Assembly (NCBI GenBank): GCA_000980705.1
Contig: LBCK01000002.1
Location: 310,001 to 374,000, forward strand
DNA from: Ruminococcus sp. UNK.MGS-30
Lineage (GTDB): Bacteria; Bacillota; Clostridia; Oscillospirales; Ruminococcaceae
DNA: 64,000 nucleotides
Reading direction: 5' to 3'
The notes beneath the pieces were generated by a model. The model saw nothing but the letters and a program-made list of their open reading frames with translations, searched no databases and was not told the origin of the DNA. Shown one piece after another: positions 24,162-32,696 of this stretch; position 1 is the stretch's first letter; every line of letters starts with the position of its first letter. Made by a program: the position numbers and the translations under genes.

Positions 24162-25265
24162 ATGAAAATACGTTACCCACAAATGGGTATTGCACTTGCA
24201 GTTGCAGCACTTCTGGCAGGGACCTGCGCAGTCAGTGCTTATGCAGTGCCGGAAACAGATGCAGCGGGTACTAGTACTGCGGCATCTGATACGACAGCAG
24301 CAAATGAAAGCGACGATACTTTGTGGAAAGCTGAAATTTCAGATTACGATTCCAGCTTATCATTGGTACAGTATGAAGAAGTTAAGCCCTCGGAAGAACA
24401 GGCAGCTGCGATTCAGGATGCGACAACACGCAGAGAATCCACAGCTGTGGCGTCTTCCGGCGCGGCAGGCAGCGCAAACATCGGCGCAGCAGCCTCTATG
24501 GCTGCCTCTGTAGAAGCCGGTCAGTTTGCATTTACCACTTATGGATATGGACACTGTGTGGGCATGAGCCAGAACGGCGCTAACTACTATGCGACCTACG
24601 GCGGCTATGACTACCAGTCAATTTTGTTTCATTATTTTCCCGGTACCACACTGGTGCAGGAGAGTGCGTCCAACACGATCACTGCAAACGGTGTGACCGG
24701 CAGCTATGTGGATATCATTTCACAGATCGTATACAACGAGATGAGTTCCACCATGCACCCGGAGGCAATGAAGGCCCAGGCAATTGCCGCTTATTCTTAC
24801 ATTATGTTTAACGGCGGCAGCGTGAACAATGTGATCTTAAAACCGAATCCGCCGCAGAATGTCATTGATGCGGTTTCCGCAGTAGCCGGACAGGCGCTGT
24901 ATTATGACGGAGACTACGCTCTGACAGCCTACGGCGCATCCAGCGGCGGCGCAACTGCCAGCTCCGGTGATATCTGGGGCAGACAGTATGACTATCTGGT
25001 CAGCGTCCCCAGCGAATACGATGCGGAATACGATCCTTATTATGGTGTGGTCACCTATATGTCTGTGGATGAAGTACGCTCCCGGATCCAGAACGCCTAT
25101 GGCATCGCACTTTCCTCGAATCCGTCCAACTGGATTCAGCTGGAAGTGGGTGACAGCGGCTTTGTCCGTTCGGTGACGATCGACGGTCAGAAAACAGTAA
25201 ACGGTAACGCATTCAGCAATGTTCTGGGACTGCGCAGCCCCAGATTTGCATACGTCTGCGGATAA
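24162..25265 (+). CDS. Secreted SpoIID/LytB-like protein with permuted motif order
   Basis: The 367-residue protein has a signal peptide (cleavage near 28) and a low-complexity Thr/Ala/Ser region to about 115. SpoIID proteins are lytic transglycosylases acting on denuded peptidoglycan. Their motifs are here, but in a new order: GHCVGMSQNGA at 130-140 and the HYFPGT end come first, then NEM with Glu193, EAMKAQAIAAYSYIM at 201-215, ASSGGATASSGDIWG at 259-273, and LGLRSPRF at the very C-terminus. In SpoIID the GHGVGMSQ block is last. The DNA before the start (24047-24161) shows no promoter. It follows two sortase genes. Confidence 0.8.
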   Translation: MKIRYPQMGIALAVAALLAGTCAVSAYAVPETDAAGTSTAASDTTAANESDDTLWKAEISDYDSSLSLVQYEEVKPSEEQAAAIQDATTRRESTAVASSGAAGSANIGAAASMAASVEAGQFAFTTYGYGHCVGMSQNGANYYATYGGYDYQSILFHYFPGTTLVQESASNTITANGVTGSYVDIISQIVYNEMSSTMHPEAMKAQAIAAYSYIMFNGGSVNNVILKPNPPQNVIDAVSAVAGQALYYDGDYALTAYGASSGGATASSGDIWGRQYDYLVSVPSEYDAEYDPYYGVVTYMSVDEVRSRIQNAYGIALSSNPSNWIQLEVGDSGFVRSVTIDGQKTVNGNAFSNVLGLRSPRFAYVCG

Positions 25266-25329
25266 AATCAGAAAATTGCCAGAAAGCACAGACGCTTTTG
25301 TCTCTCTGACTGTACTGCGAAAACTGCTT

Positions 25330-25360
25330 GATTCGGGAATCATTTGACAGGGGACTGTCA
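25330..25360 (+). other. Two adjacent perfect inverted repeats
   Basis: GATTCGGGAATC (25330-25341) and TGACAGGGGACTGTCA (25345-25360) stand side by side 55 bp upstream of the next gene. Either may be a regulator-binding site. A TTGACA with TACAAT follows but with only 11 bp between. Confidence 0.35.
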
Positions 25361-25414
25361 TACAATAGCAGTACCGGAGAACGGCAATGTGTTTTTATGG
25401 AGGAGAAAGAACAA

Positions 25415-25984
25415 ATGGATTTTCGTGATCAGTTTCGGAAAATGAGCGACGATGTAGGGAAGATGGCAAGAGAAGTTGCCGACACTTCCAAAAAGGCGAC
25501 TGCCCGTGCAAGAGTACGCCGCATGATCAACAGCTGCAACGATTCGCTCCAGACGATTTATCAGGAGATCGGTTCCCGCTATTATGTGGAGAACCAGTGC
25601 CAGCCGGAAGAACAGTACGAGGGACTGTTCCAGCAGGCATCGGATCTGATCGCACAGATCGATGTGCTGAAATCGGAACTGGCAGGGCTGGATAATGCCA
25701 GCATTTGCCCGGAATGCGGTTCTAAGGTGAACGACGGACAGAAGTTCTGTCCGGAGTGCGGTCATAAGAACGCATCCTATGGAAAGTGGAAAGCTGAGGC
25801 AGAGGCAGCAGAGGCTGCTCGCCGTGCGGCGAAGGAAGCAGAGCAGGCAGAACGGGAAGCCCGCAAGGCGGCGCAGTCTGCGTCTGTTGCCTATGAGACC
25901 ACAGCGGAACCGGTTTCCGATGAGGCAGAAGAAAATGTTTTTCCGGCAGATGCGACAGCGTGTGACGGAGAAGATGCACAGTAA
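25415..25984 (+). CDS. Zinc-ribbon protein with coiled-coil regions
   Basis: The 189-residue cytoplasmic protein starts MDFRDQFRKMSDDVGKM, has an N-terminal helical region of about 95 residues, a zinc ribbon (CPECGSKV and CPECGHKN near 107-125), then an Ala/Glu/Lys/Arg-rich helical stretch and an acidic tail. No catalytic motif was seen. GGAGGAG lies nine bases before the ATG at 25415; the in-frame ATG at 25397 has no such site. A terminator follows. It may work with the membrane zinc-ribbon family, but that is speculation. Confidence 0.75.
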   Translation: MDFRDQFRKMSDDVGKMAREVADTSKKATARARVRRMINSCNDSLQTIYQEIGSRYYVENQCQPEEQYEGLFQQASDLIAQIDVLKSELAGLDNASICPECGSKVNDGQKFCPECGHKNASYGKWKAEAEAAEAARRAAKEAEQAEREARKAAQSASVAYETTAEPVSDEAEENVFPADATACDGEDAQ

Positions 25985-26041
25985 TTTGGTGCGGTTGCAT
26001 TCCGGGAGGCGGATGCCTTTCCGTGCGGAATGTGTTTTAAG

Positions 26042-26080
26042 AAAAGCTGGTGTACACGGACAGTGTGTGCCAGCTTTTTT
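26042..26080 (+). terminator. Terminator after the zinc-ribbon gene
   Basis: Arms AAAAGCTGG and CCAGCTTTT with further pairing of TGTACAC and GTGTGTG are followed by a T-run. Confidence 0.85.
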
Positions 26081-26088
26081 GATGAAAA

Positions 26089-26117
26089 GCCGGCATACCT
26101 GCATATGTCAGCCGGCG
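26089..26117 (+). promoter_or_regulatory. Leader stem-loop before ktrB
   Basis: GCCGGC arms enclose about 17 bases, just before the AAGGAG ribosome binding site of ktrB. It might modulate translation; no known riboswitch was recognised here. Confidence 0.35.
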
Positions 26118-26133
26118 TTAAGGAGTACATATC

Positions 26134-27432
26134 ATGAGATGGAATCGTTTCTTGACACCGGGGCGTGTGATCGCCGCCGGATTTGCGTTTTTGATCCTGG
26201 CAGGGACAGGCCTGCTCCTGCTGCCGATCTCTCACCAGCCGGGGCAATCCCTTTCCTTTATGGACGCCCTGTTCACGGCGACCAGCGGCGTCTGCATCAC
26301 CGGGCTTTCCTCGATCCAGTGCAACGCCGTGCTTTCCGGTTTCGGACAGGCGGTGCTGCTGCTGCTGATCCAGGTGGGCGGCATGGGTATCACGACGCTG
26401 GGCGTGGGCATTATCCTGGTGACCGGCAAGAAGATCGGCATCCGGGAGCGGACACTGATTAAGGAGTCCCTCAACCAGCCCAGCTTTCAGGGAATCCTGC
26501 GGTTGTTGAAAGTGATGCTGATGGTGACATTCAGCATTGAAGGCATCGGCGCAGTGCTGTCCTTTCCCATTTTTCTGCAGGATTATCCGGTGGGAAAGTC
26601 GGTCTGGCTCAGCGTGTTCCATTCCATTTCAGCGTTCAACAATGCCGGGTTCGATCTGCTCGGCGGCAGCAGCCTTTCGGATTACCGGAACAATGTCCCC
26701 ATGCTGCTGCTGACTTCCGGGCTGACCATCTGCGGCGGTCTGGGATTTGTGGTGATGTTGAATATTGCGCAGAAACGGCGGTTCCGGCGCTTTTCCCTGC
26801 ACACAAAGGTGGTTCTGACCATGACCGTGTTTCTGCTGCTTGCCGGAACGCTGCTGCTGCACGTGACACAGGACAGTCTGACCTGGATGCAGTCGTTCTT
26901 TTACAGTGCAGTCACCCGAACCTCCGGTTTCAGCATCTATAATCTGGGGGACTTTTCCAACGCATCACTGCTCTGTATGGCTCTGCTGATGTTTGTGGGT
27001 GCAGCGCCGGGTTCGACTGGCGGCGGTATTAAGGTGACGACGCTGTTTGTGTGCATCTGGTCTGCCATCGCCTATACCCGGAATCAGCATCCCACGGTGT
27101 TCCGCCGGCGGTTTTCCCAGGAAGTCCGGGACAAGGCGCTGATGATCTTTTTGATGGGCTTGTCGGTGGTGCTGGTTTCCACATTCCTGCTGTGTATGCT
27201 GGAGCCGGATGCGTCGTTTATCCAGGTGTTGATGGAGACCACATCGGCGTTTGCTACCGTGGGGCTTTCCTGCGGACTGACAGCAGGGCTGTCGGCTGCG
27301 AGCAAGCTGGTTCTGGTTCTGACCATGTATATCGGGCGGCTCGGACCGCTGACGGTTGCTACCCTCTGGATGGTGCAGGGCAGAAAGAACAGTGAGATTT
27401 TGAGACCGGAAGAAACCATTTCCGTGGGATAA
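26134..27432 (+). CDS. ktrB: Potassium uptake protein KtrB (TrkH family)
   Basis: KtrB is the membrane subunit of the sodium-coupled Ktr potassium transporter. The 432-residue protein has four M1-P-M2 repeats; selectivity-filter regions can be seen as TATSGVCITGLS, SAFNNAGFDLLG, AVTRTSGFSIYN and SAFATVGLSCGL, each with a conserved Gly. GSTGGGIKVTT matches the D3M2 gating loop region. It is followed 10 bp later by ktrA. Confidence 0.93.
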   Translation: MRWNRFLTPGRVIAAGFAFLILAGTGLLLLPISHQPGQSLSFMDALFTATSGVCITGLSSIQCNAVLSGFGQAVLLLLIQVGGMGITTLGVGIILVTGKKIGIRERTLIKESLNQPSFQGILRLLKVMLMVTFSIEGIGAVLSFPIFLQDYPVGKSVWLSVFHSISAFNNAGFDLLGGSSLSDYRNNVPMLLLTSGLTICGGLGFVVMLNIAQKRRFRRFSLHTKVVLTMTVFLLLAGTLLLHVTQDSLTWMQSFFYSAVTRTSGFSIYNLGDFSNASLLCMALLMFVGAAPGSTGGGIKVTTLFVCIWSAIAYTRNQHPTVFRRRFSQEVRDKALMIFLMGLSVVLVSTFLLCMLEPDASFIQVLMETTSAFATVGLSCGLTAGLSAASKLVLVLTMYIGRLGPLTVATLWMVQGRKNSEILRPEETISVG

Positions 27433-27442
27433 GGAGCGAACA

Positions 27443-28129
27443 ATGAGAAACAATGCGAAAAAAGAAAAGCTGTATGCGGTGATCGGTCTGGGACGCTTTG
27501 GATTTTCCCTGGCGAAACGCCTGGCTGAGGCAGGAAAAGATCTGATCGTCATTGACCGGAAGGAAACGGTCATCAACGATGCCGTGACATTCACGGACAA
27601 CGCTTATATGATGACAGACCTTTCCAAGGAGAATCTGCGGAATGTGGGCATCCAGAACTGTGATACTGTAATCGTGGGCATCGGCAGCGACTTTGCCGTC
27701 AGCGTGCTGACGACCATGATCGTTTTGCAGCTGGGCGTGCCGCACGTGATCGCCAAGGCGCTGACAGAGGAGCAGGGCTGCGTGCTGGATAAGCTGGGCG
27801 CTGAGGTGGTCTATCCGGAACGGGAAATGGGCGTGCGCCTGGCGAACCGTCTGCTTGCACCTCGTGTCATGGAATACATTGCGCTGAACGATGATATCAG
27901 CATCACAGAAATTTTGATTCCGGATACCGTGCCGGAAATGACGGTGCAGGAAATGAACCTGCGCCAGCGGTATGGTCTGAACATCATTGCCGTAAAGCGT
28001 GGGGAAGAAGTCACGGTGGATATCCGTCCGCAGATGCAGCTCCATGCGCCGGACATTCTGGCAGTCGTGGGACGGCACGATCAGGTGAACCGGTTCGAAA
28101 ACGACTTGCAGAATCGGAAAAAGTTCTGA
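27443..28129 (+). CDS. ktrA: Potassium uptake regulatory protein KtrA (TrkA family)
   Basis: The 228-residue cytoplasmic protein has an RCK_N domain with the nucleotide loop VIGLGRFGFSLAKRL and acidic Asp in VIDRKE, and an RCK_C domain from about residue 145. An octameric ring of KtrA gates KtrB in response to ATP/ADP, and in many Firmicutes the RCK_C domain binds cyclic di-AMP. It lies between ktrB and a small gene 28 bp downstream. Confidence 0.93.
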   Translation: MRNNAKKEKLYAVIGLGRFGFSLAKRLAEAGKDLIVIDRKETVINDAVTFTDNAYMMTDLSKENLRNVGIQNCDTVIVGIGSDFAVSVLTTMIVLQLGVPHVIAKALTEEQGCVLDKLGAEVVYPEREMGVRLANRLLAPRVMEYIALNDDISITEILIPDTVPEMTVQEMNLRQRYGLNIIAVKRGEEVTVDIRPQMQLHAPDILAVVGRHDQVNRFENDLQNRKKF

Positions 28130-28157
28130 CTGCGGCACTGAGAAAGGGAAAAGCACT

Positions 28158-28307
28158 ATGCGAAAACCGGACAAATTTGACCCGAAGGAACTGCACCGGA
28201 AAACGGAGGCAGAACTGCGGAAAATAAAGAAAAGCGGCAATCTTTCCGACCGTGACCGGGAACGGATCGAAAACCGCCTGCGGGAAAAAGACCGTGGAGA
28301 CGATTGA
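28158..28307 (+). CDS. Small charged protein in the ktr operon
   Basis: This 49-residue product begins MRKPDKFDPKELHRKTEAEL and ends DRGDD. It is made almost entirely of charged residues and is probably helical. GAAAGGG precedes the ATG, it lies 28 bp after ktrA and it is followed immediately by a strong terminator, so it is plausibly a genuine third gene of the operon. I do not recognise a family. Confidence 0.6.
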   Translation: MRKPDKFDPKELHRKTEAELRKIKKSGNLSDRDRERIENRLREKDRGDD

Positions 28308-28310
28308 CAA

Positions 28311-28362
28311 AAAGGCTGCTGCCGGAGTGAGAAAACTCTCATCTTCGGCAGCAGCCTTTTCT
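28311..28362. terminator. Bidirectional terminator
   Basis: A 14-bp stem (28311-28324 with 28346-28359) has T-runs on both outward sides, serving the ktr operon and the convergent peptide-binding protein gene. Confidence 0.88.
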
Positions 28363-28495
28363 GTCGGAAACCCTCTGGTTCCGGAAACGTTTCTATGGAG
28401 AAACCGATTCTCGGAACATCTATCTCAAAGCAGGCCCTGCTGGTATTCTTATTGTATGCAGCAGCGCCGAAAAGGGAACAAGGAAACTTCTGGAA

Positions 28496-30169
28496 TCATT
28501 CAAAGTGCTTTGCGTTCCGGAAATTCAGCGCACCGGAAAACGGGTCATAGCCGATGTCCTTGTTGTTGCTCTTGGTGATGCAGTACTGATTCTTATAGAA
28601 AATGGGCAGAAATACACATTCGTCCAGAAGGGATTGTTCCAGCTGGGCGCATTTTTGCTGGAGTTCCTCTTTCGAACCGCACTGGTGCAGTGCCTGGATG
28701 GCGGCGTCGGTGGTACCATTGGCGTAATAGAACGGGTTGGTACGGGATGAAAACTGTTCCAGTACGCCGGCAGGGCTGTCGTAAGAGGCGGTAATACCGC
28801 AGACAGCGACAGTGTAATTTTTGCTTTGCAGGCGATCCCAGTAGTCAGATTCGGACACCTCTTCGATGCCGATGTAGAAACCGAATACCTCCTGCCAGGT
28901 CTGGATCACATCGTGGAGATTGTCGCAGTCCATCAGCGAGGCGCAGACCAGGATCTTTGCGGAATCCAGGGATTCTCTGCCCAGCTCCTGCATTCCCTGC
29001 TGGAACAGCGTCAGTGCTGCGTCCGGGTCGTAGGCAGTCTGCGCATCCGGATATGTGTCCCGATAGCTTGCGCCGTTCCAGTGGATCGCCGGCGGAATCA
29101 GTCCGTATGCCGGCAGCAGGTCATCGCTGGAATTGCCGCCGATGTTGGCACGGTCTATGCCCATGGACAGCGCCTTTCGGATCTTGGCGTTTGCAAATGC
29201 CGTGTCATCCGGGTTGAAGATCAGCCCAAGGGTGACGGAACGGGTCGCTGTAACAGAATAGTTGTCGCTTTCCATATACTGCGGCTGGTAGACAGAGCTG
29301 GTCATCAGATCGGATGTGCCGTCCGTGAAATCCGCAGCTGCCTCGTCGCTGCTTTTGCGGATCTGGAAGGTCAGATTGGTGGGATAGACGCTCCGGGCTT
29401 TTGCATTGACTGCATTGCGCCGCATGAAGATCTGGTTCTGGTTGCCGTACTGGTCGTAAAACCAGAGCCGCAGGTAGAATGCGCCGCAGGATGCCACTGA
29501 TTCCTTGTCCAGTCCATAGCGCCCCTTGGTCTGCTGGAAAAAGTTTTCGTTGCAGGGCATTGCTGCGGTGGATGCCAGATTGCTGAGAAATTCTGCATCA
29601 GGGCGTGACAGGGTGAACTGCAATTCCGTATCGCTCACTGCCCGGACGCCGATCTCTGACGGGTCGAGCTGACCGCTCTGGACGGCATCTGCATTTTGCA
29701 GACAGGAAAACATGGTGGTATAGGGCGACTGGGTCTGCGGATCAAAGATGCGCTGGAACGCATAGGCGTAGTCCGATGCTGTGACTTTCCAGGTCTCGTC
29801 GTCGTCCACTACATCGTCCTGGTTGGCGTCGTAGAACCAATAGCGGTCGTTTTTCAAGAGAAAGGTATAGACCAGTCCGTCCGCAGATGTTGTGTAGCTT
29901 TCCGCTGCGGCAAGCTGCGGACTGCCGTTTTCGTCCAGCTCGACCAGTCCCTCGTACAGGTTTTCGATGATCGTCTTGGAGGCGGCGTCTGTGGCAGACT
30001 GCGGATCCAGGCTCTTGGGATTTGCCGGGAGACTGGCGGTGAACAGATAACCGGAGCCGTCGCTTTCCTGTTTTTCCAGGAACGGCACGGAACAGCCGGC
30101 ACAGAACTGCATGGCACAGGCGGCGGTGAGAAATACGGCGAAATAGCGTGATTTTTTCCAAAATGACAT
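28496..30169 (-). CDS. Peptide-binding lipoprotein (SBP family 5, OppA/DppA-like)
   Basis: The 557-residue protein has a lipoprotein signal with CAGC at residues 23-26 and the SBP_bac_5 fold: LPANPKSLDPQSATD, then ENLYEGLVELDENG and ASDYAYAFQRI. It would capture oligopeptides for an ABC importer. No permease or ATPase genes flank it, so it is an orphan. A loop DANQDDVVDDDE near residue 115 looks like a calcium-binding EF-hand or dockerin-type loop inserted in the domain. The gene has its own promoter and terminator. Confidence 0.9.
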   Translation of the reverse strand: MSFWKKSRYFAVFLTAACAMQFCAGCSVPFLEKQESDGSGYLFTASLPANPKSLDPQSATDAASKTIIENLYEGLVELDENGSPQLAAAESYTTSADGLVYTFLLKNDRYWFYDANQDDVVDDDETWKVTASDYAYAFQRIFDPQTQSPYTTMFSCLQNADAVQSGQLDPSEIGVRAVSDTELQFTLSRPDAEFLSNLASTAAMPCNENFFQQTKGRYGLDKESVASCGAFYLRLWFYDQYGNQNQIFMRRNAVNAKARSVYPTNLTFQIRKSSDEAAADFTDGTSDLMTSSVYQPQYMESDNYSVTATRSVTLGLIFNPDDTAFANAKIRKALSMGIDRANIGGNSSDDLLPAYGLIPPAIHWNGASYRDTYPDAQTAYDPDAALTLFQQGMQELGRESLDSAKILVCASLMDCDNLHDVIQTWQEVFGFYIGIEEVSESDYWDRLQSKNYTVAVCGITASYDSPAGVLEQFSSRTNPFYYANGTTDAAIQALHQCGSKEELQQKCAQLEQSLLDECVFLPIFYKNQYCITKSNNKDIGYDPFSGALNFRNAKHFE

Positions 30170-30268
30170 AGCAGGTTCCTTTCGCTTATCTTATATTGTT
30201 TCTTGGAATGGAGTATATGACAGCGGCTGTATTTCTATGCGTTTCGATGCAGCACTGCCCATTTTTCT

Positions 30269-30297
30269 ATTATAGCATGACCGGAAAGGTTGTGCAA
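30269..30297 (-). promoter_or_regulatory. Promoter of the peptide-binding protein gene
   Basis: On the minus strand TTGCAC and TATAAT have a 17-bp spacer with a TG extended -10, about 100 bp upstream of the start. Confidence 0.7.
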
Positions 30298-30390
30298 GAT
30301 ACAAATACGGATTTTGTCGAATTTTTTGAAAGGAAAGGCGATTGCGCTGATTCCTGTAAAATTTGTTTGCCGGCTTTGTTCGCCGCCGCC

Positions 30391-30419
30391 TTGACAAATC
30401 CCCGAAAATCTGTTACACT
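30391..30419 (+). promoter_or_regulatory. Promoter of the HD-domain gene
   Basis: TTGACA and TACACT are spaced by 17 bp, 57 bp before the GTG start at 30477. Confidence 0.65.
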
Positions 30420-30476
30420 AAACATATCGCAAATTGAAAACCTGTGTGCTGCAATAGAGAAAGGACGGTGCCGAGT

Positions 30477-30995
30477 GTGCTTCATGCAACTGGCTCGAAG
30501 AAAGAACTGACACGTCTGGCGTATTATGCGCTGGTTTCCGACATCCTGGAACACGCTGATGTGCAGGCGCTGAAACAGTTCCGACACCATCGGTATACGA
30601 CACGATTCCAGCACAGCCTGAATGTATCCTATTACAATTATCTGCTGTGCCGCTTTTTCCATTGGGATGCAGTTTCTGCTGCAAGAGCAGGACTGCTGCA
30701 CGACCTGTATTTTTATGAGACAGATGCGTATGACCGCACAGAATCTCCCGGTCAGAAATCTCACAGCGCCCACCATCCGGAGGTCGCCGTGCAGAATGCG
30801 GTGGATCGGTTTGCGCTGAATCCGCTGGAACGGGACATGATTGAAAAGCATATGTGGCCGGTGACGCACCGGATGCCCCAGTATAAGGAAAGCTATGCCA
30901 TTACCTTTGTGGACAAATATGCGGCGATCGTGGAATTTTTCGGTCTGGGTGCGCAGAGGATGCTGTCTCATATCCGCAGAAAACAGACTGTTTGA
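30477..30995 (+). CDS. HD domain-containing phosphohydrolase-like protein
   Basis: The 172-residue protein has His and Asp residues of the HD superfamily: FQHSLNVSYYN, then AGLLHDLYFYE, and further His and Asp residues in KHMWPVTH and FVDKYAA. HD proteins hydrolyse phosphate esters of nucleotides or related compounds; the substrate is unknown. The start is taken as GTG at 30477, nine bases after AAAGGACG; an ATG 33 bases upstream lacks a site and lies close to the promoter. It ends 40 bp before the TPP riboswitch and may not be part of thiamine metabolism. Confidence 0.8.
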   Translation: MLHATGSKKELTRLAYYALVSDILEHADVQALKQFRHHRYTTRFQHSLNVSYYNYLLCRFFHWDAVSAARAGLLHDLYFYETDAYDRTESPGQKSHSAHHPEVAVQNAVDRFALNPLERDMIEKHMWPVTHRMPQYKESYAITFVDKYAAIVEFFGLGAQRMLSHIRRKQTV

Positions 30996-31036
30996 AAATA
31001 AGGACATAAGGCAATGCAGGATTGCCATAAGAAAGT

Positions 31037-31127
31037 CCTGAGTGGGAGCTTGCTGTGCGCAGGCTGAGAGGAGATGCAGACATCTCGACCAGACCTGATT
31101 TGGATAATGCCAACGGAGGGAACGAAA
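31037..31127 (+). ncRNA. TPP riboswitch
   Basis: The conserved core is evident: GCTGAGAGGAG in the pyrimidine-sensing arm and ACCTGATTTGGATAATGCCA followed by ACGGAGGG in the other. It is followed by a terminator and the thiE-thiD-thiC genes, so high thiamine pyrophosphate should stop transcription. Confidence 0.95.
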
Positions 31128-31146
31128 ACACAGTGTATCTTGTGAG

Positions 31147-31176
31147 AGAACGTACCCTATGGGTGCGTTCTTTTTT
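31147..31176 (+). terminator. Riboswitch expression-platform terminator
   Basis: Arms AGAACGTACCC and GGGTGCGTTCT with a three-base loop are followed by six T residues. It lies 20 bp after the aptamer and about 70 bp before thiE. Confidence 0.9.
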
Positions 31177-31248
31177 ACTTACGGCAGTACCGCAAAACGG
31201 ACTTGCGTCATGATGCGGCAATGCCCTATGCTATGAAAGGAGCAGAAA

Positions 31249-31890
31249 ATGCAGAATACTTCTATCAATTATTCGCTGTATGCCATCACAGCCCCTGCTG
31301 CAAATCTGACGACCCAGGTGCAGCAGGCGATCGACGGCGGCATCACCATGCTGCAGATCCGGGAAAAGAACTGTACCACAAAGCGGCTGATCGAGCTGGC
31401 GTATCCGATTTTGAATCTGTGCCGCAATGCCGGGATTCCCTGCATCATTGATGACGATGTAGAGGCGGCAAGGGTGCTGGGTGCAGACGGTGTCCATGTG
31501 GGACAGCGTGACATGAAGGTGCAGCAGGCACGGGAGATCCTGGGCGACAAGGCGATCATCGGCACCAGCGCACACAACGTGGCAGAGGCAGTGGCGGCGG
31601 AAAAAGCCGGCGCAACGTATCTGGGCTGCGGCGCCGTTTTTCACACCAGCACCAAGCATGACGCCACCCTGCTGCCCTATGCCGTGCTGTGCGACATCCG
31701 GAAGGCAGTCTGCATTCCGGTGGTTGCCATCGGCGGCATTACAGCGCACAACATTCCGCAGCTGTACAGCTCCGGCATTGACGGCGTGGCTGTGGTCTCC
31801 GCTGTGTTCGGACAGCCGGATGTGACACGGGCAGCCCGGGAACTGCATGAACTGACAAATCCGTTTCAGAAAAAGGAGCAGCGCCTATGA
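31249..31890 (+). CDS. thiE: Thiamine phosphate synthase
   Basis: ThiE joins HMP pyrophosphate and the thiazole phosphate to give thiamine phosphate. The 213-residue TIM barrel contains LQIREKN near residue 37, CIIDDDVEAA, GVHVGQRD, IIGTSAHN and the glycine-rich IGGIT and GVAVVSAV phosphate loops. AAGGAGCAGAAA precedes the ATG. It overlaps thiD by four bases. Confidence 0.95.
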   Translation: MQNTSINYSLYAITAPAANLTTQVQQAIDGGITMLQIREKNCTTKRLIELAYPILNLCRNAGIPCIIDDDVEAARVLGADGVHVGQRDMKVQQAREILGDKAIIGTSAHNVAEAVAAEKAGATYLGCGAVFHTSTKHDATLLPYAVLCDIRKAVCIPVVAIGGITAHNIPQLYSSGIDGVAVVSAVFGQPDVTRAARELHELTNPFQKKEQRL

Positions 31891-32690
31891 CCATTGCTCC
31901 GGTTCTGACCATTGCCGGGAGTGACAGCAGCGGCGGCGCCGGCATCCAGGCAGACTTGAAAACCATGACCATGCTGGGCTGTTTTGGCATGAGCGCCATT
32001 ACAGCGCTGACGGCGCAGAACACCACAGGGGTTCGGGAGATCTGTCCCGTTCCGGCGGCGTTTCTGGAACAGCAGATCGCCGCAGTCTGTGAGGATATTC
32101 CGCCGCTTGCCGTAAAGATCGGCATGGTGTACGACATTCCCCAGATACACGCCATTGCAGCCGCTGTGCGGAAGTACAGGCTGCCTCATGTGGTGGTAGA
32201 CCCGGTCATGGTCGCCACCAGCGGCGATGCCCTGCTGAGATCCCAGGCGCAGACCGCCTTGACGCAGGAACTGTTTCCGCTGGCAGAGGTGATTACGCCG
32301 AATCTTCCGGAGGCTCGGCAGCTGACGGGCATGGAAATCACCTCACCGGCAGAAATGGAGCAGGCGGCAGGAACGCTTGCAGAAAGATACCGCACCGCCG
32401 TGCTGCTGAAAGGCGGCCACAGCGTGGGCAGCTGCAATGACCTACTCTGCGCAGACGGCGAAATGATCTGGATCAGCGGCGAACGCATCGTTACCAACAA
32501 CACCCACGGCACGGGCTGTACGCTTTCCTCGGCGATTGCCTCGCTTTTGGCGCAGGGAATGCCGCTGGAGAAGAGCGTCCGTTCCGCAAAGACGTATATC
32601 ACGCAGGCGATCGCCGCCGGGCTGTCTCTGGGACACGGAAACGGACCGATCGCACACAATTATCGTATTTTACCGACAGAAAGGAATTAA
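31887..32690 (+). CDS. thiD: Hydroxymethylpyrimidine (phosphate) kinase
   Basis: ThiD phosphorylates HMP and HMP phosphate. The 267-residue ribokinase-fold protein begins with VLTIAGSDSSGGAGIQADLK and has KGGHS and the anion-hole and catalytic motif NTHGTGCTLSSAIA near residue 207. It overlaps thiE by ATGA and precedes thiC by six bases, so all three genes are translated from one riboswitch-controlled RNA. Confidence 0.95.
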   Translation: MTIAPVLTIAGSDSSGGAGIQADLKTMTMLGCFGMSAITALTAQNTTGVREICPVPAAFLEQQIAAVCEDIPPLAVKIGMVYDIPQIHAIAAAVRKYRLPHVVVDPVMVATSGDALLRSQAQTALTQELFPLAEVITPNLPEARQLTGMEITSPAEMEQAAGTLAERYRTAVLLKGGHSVGSCNDLLCADGEMIWISGERIVTNNTHGTGCTLSSAIASLLAQGMPLEKSVRSAKTYITQAIAAGLSLGHGNGPIAHNYRILPTERN

Positions 32691-32696
32691 AAATAT

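Noticed and set aside
25344..25366. TTGACA followed by TACAAT as a promoter before the zinc-ribbon gene
   Set aside because: The spacer is only 11 bp, too short for sigma-A.
30444..30476. The ATG at 30444 as start of the HD protein
   Set aside because: It has no ribosome binding site and lies close to the likely transcription start; GTG 30477 has a good site.
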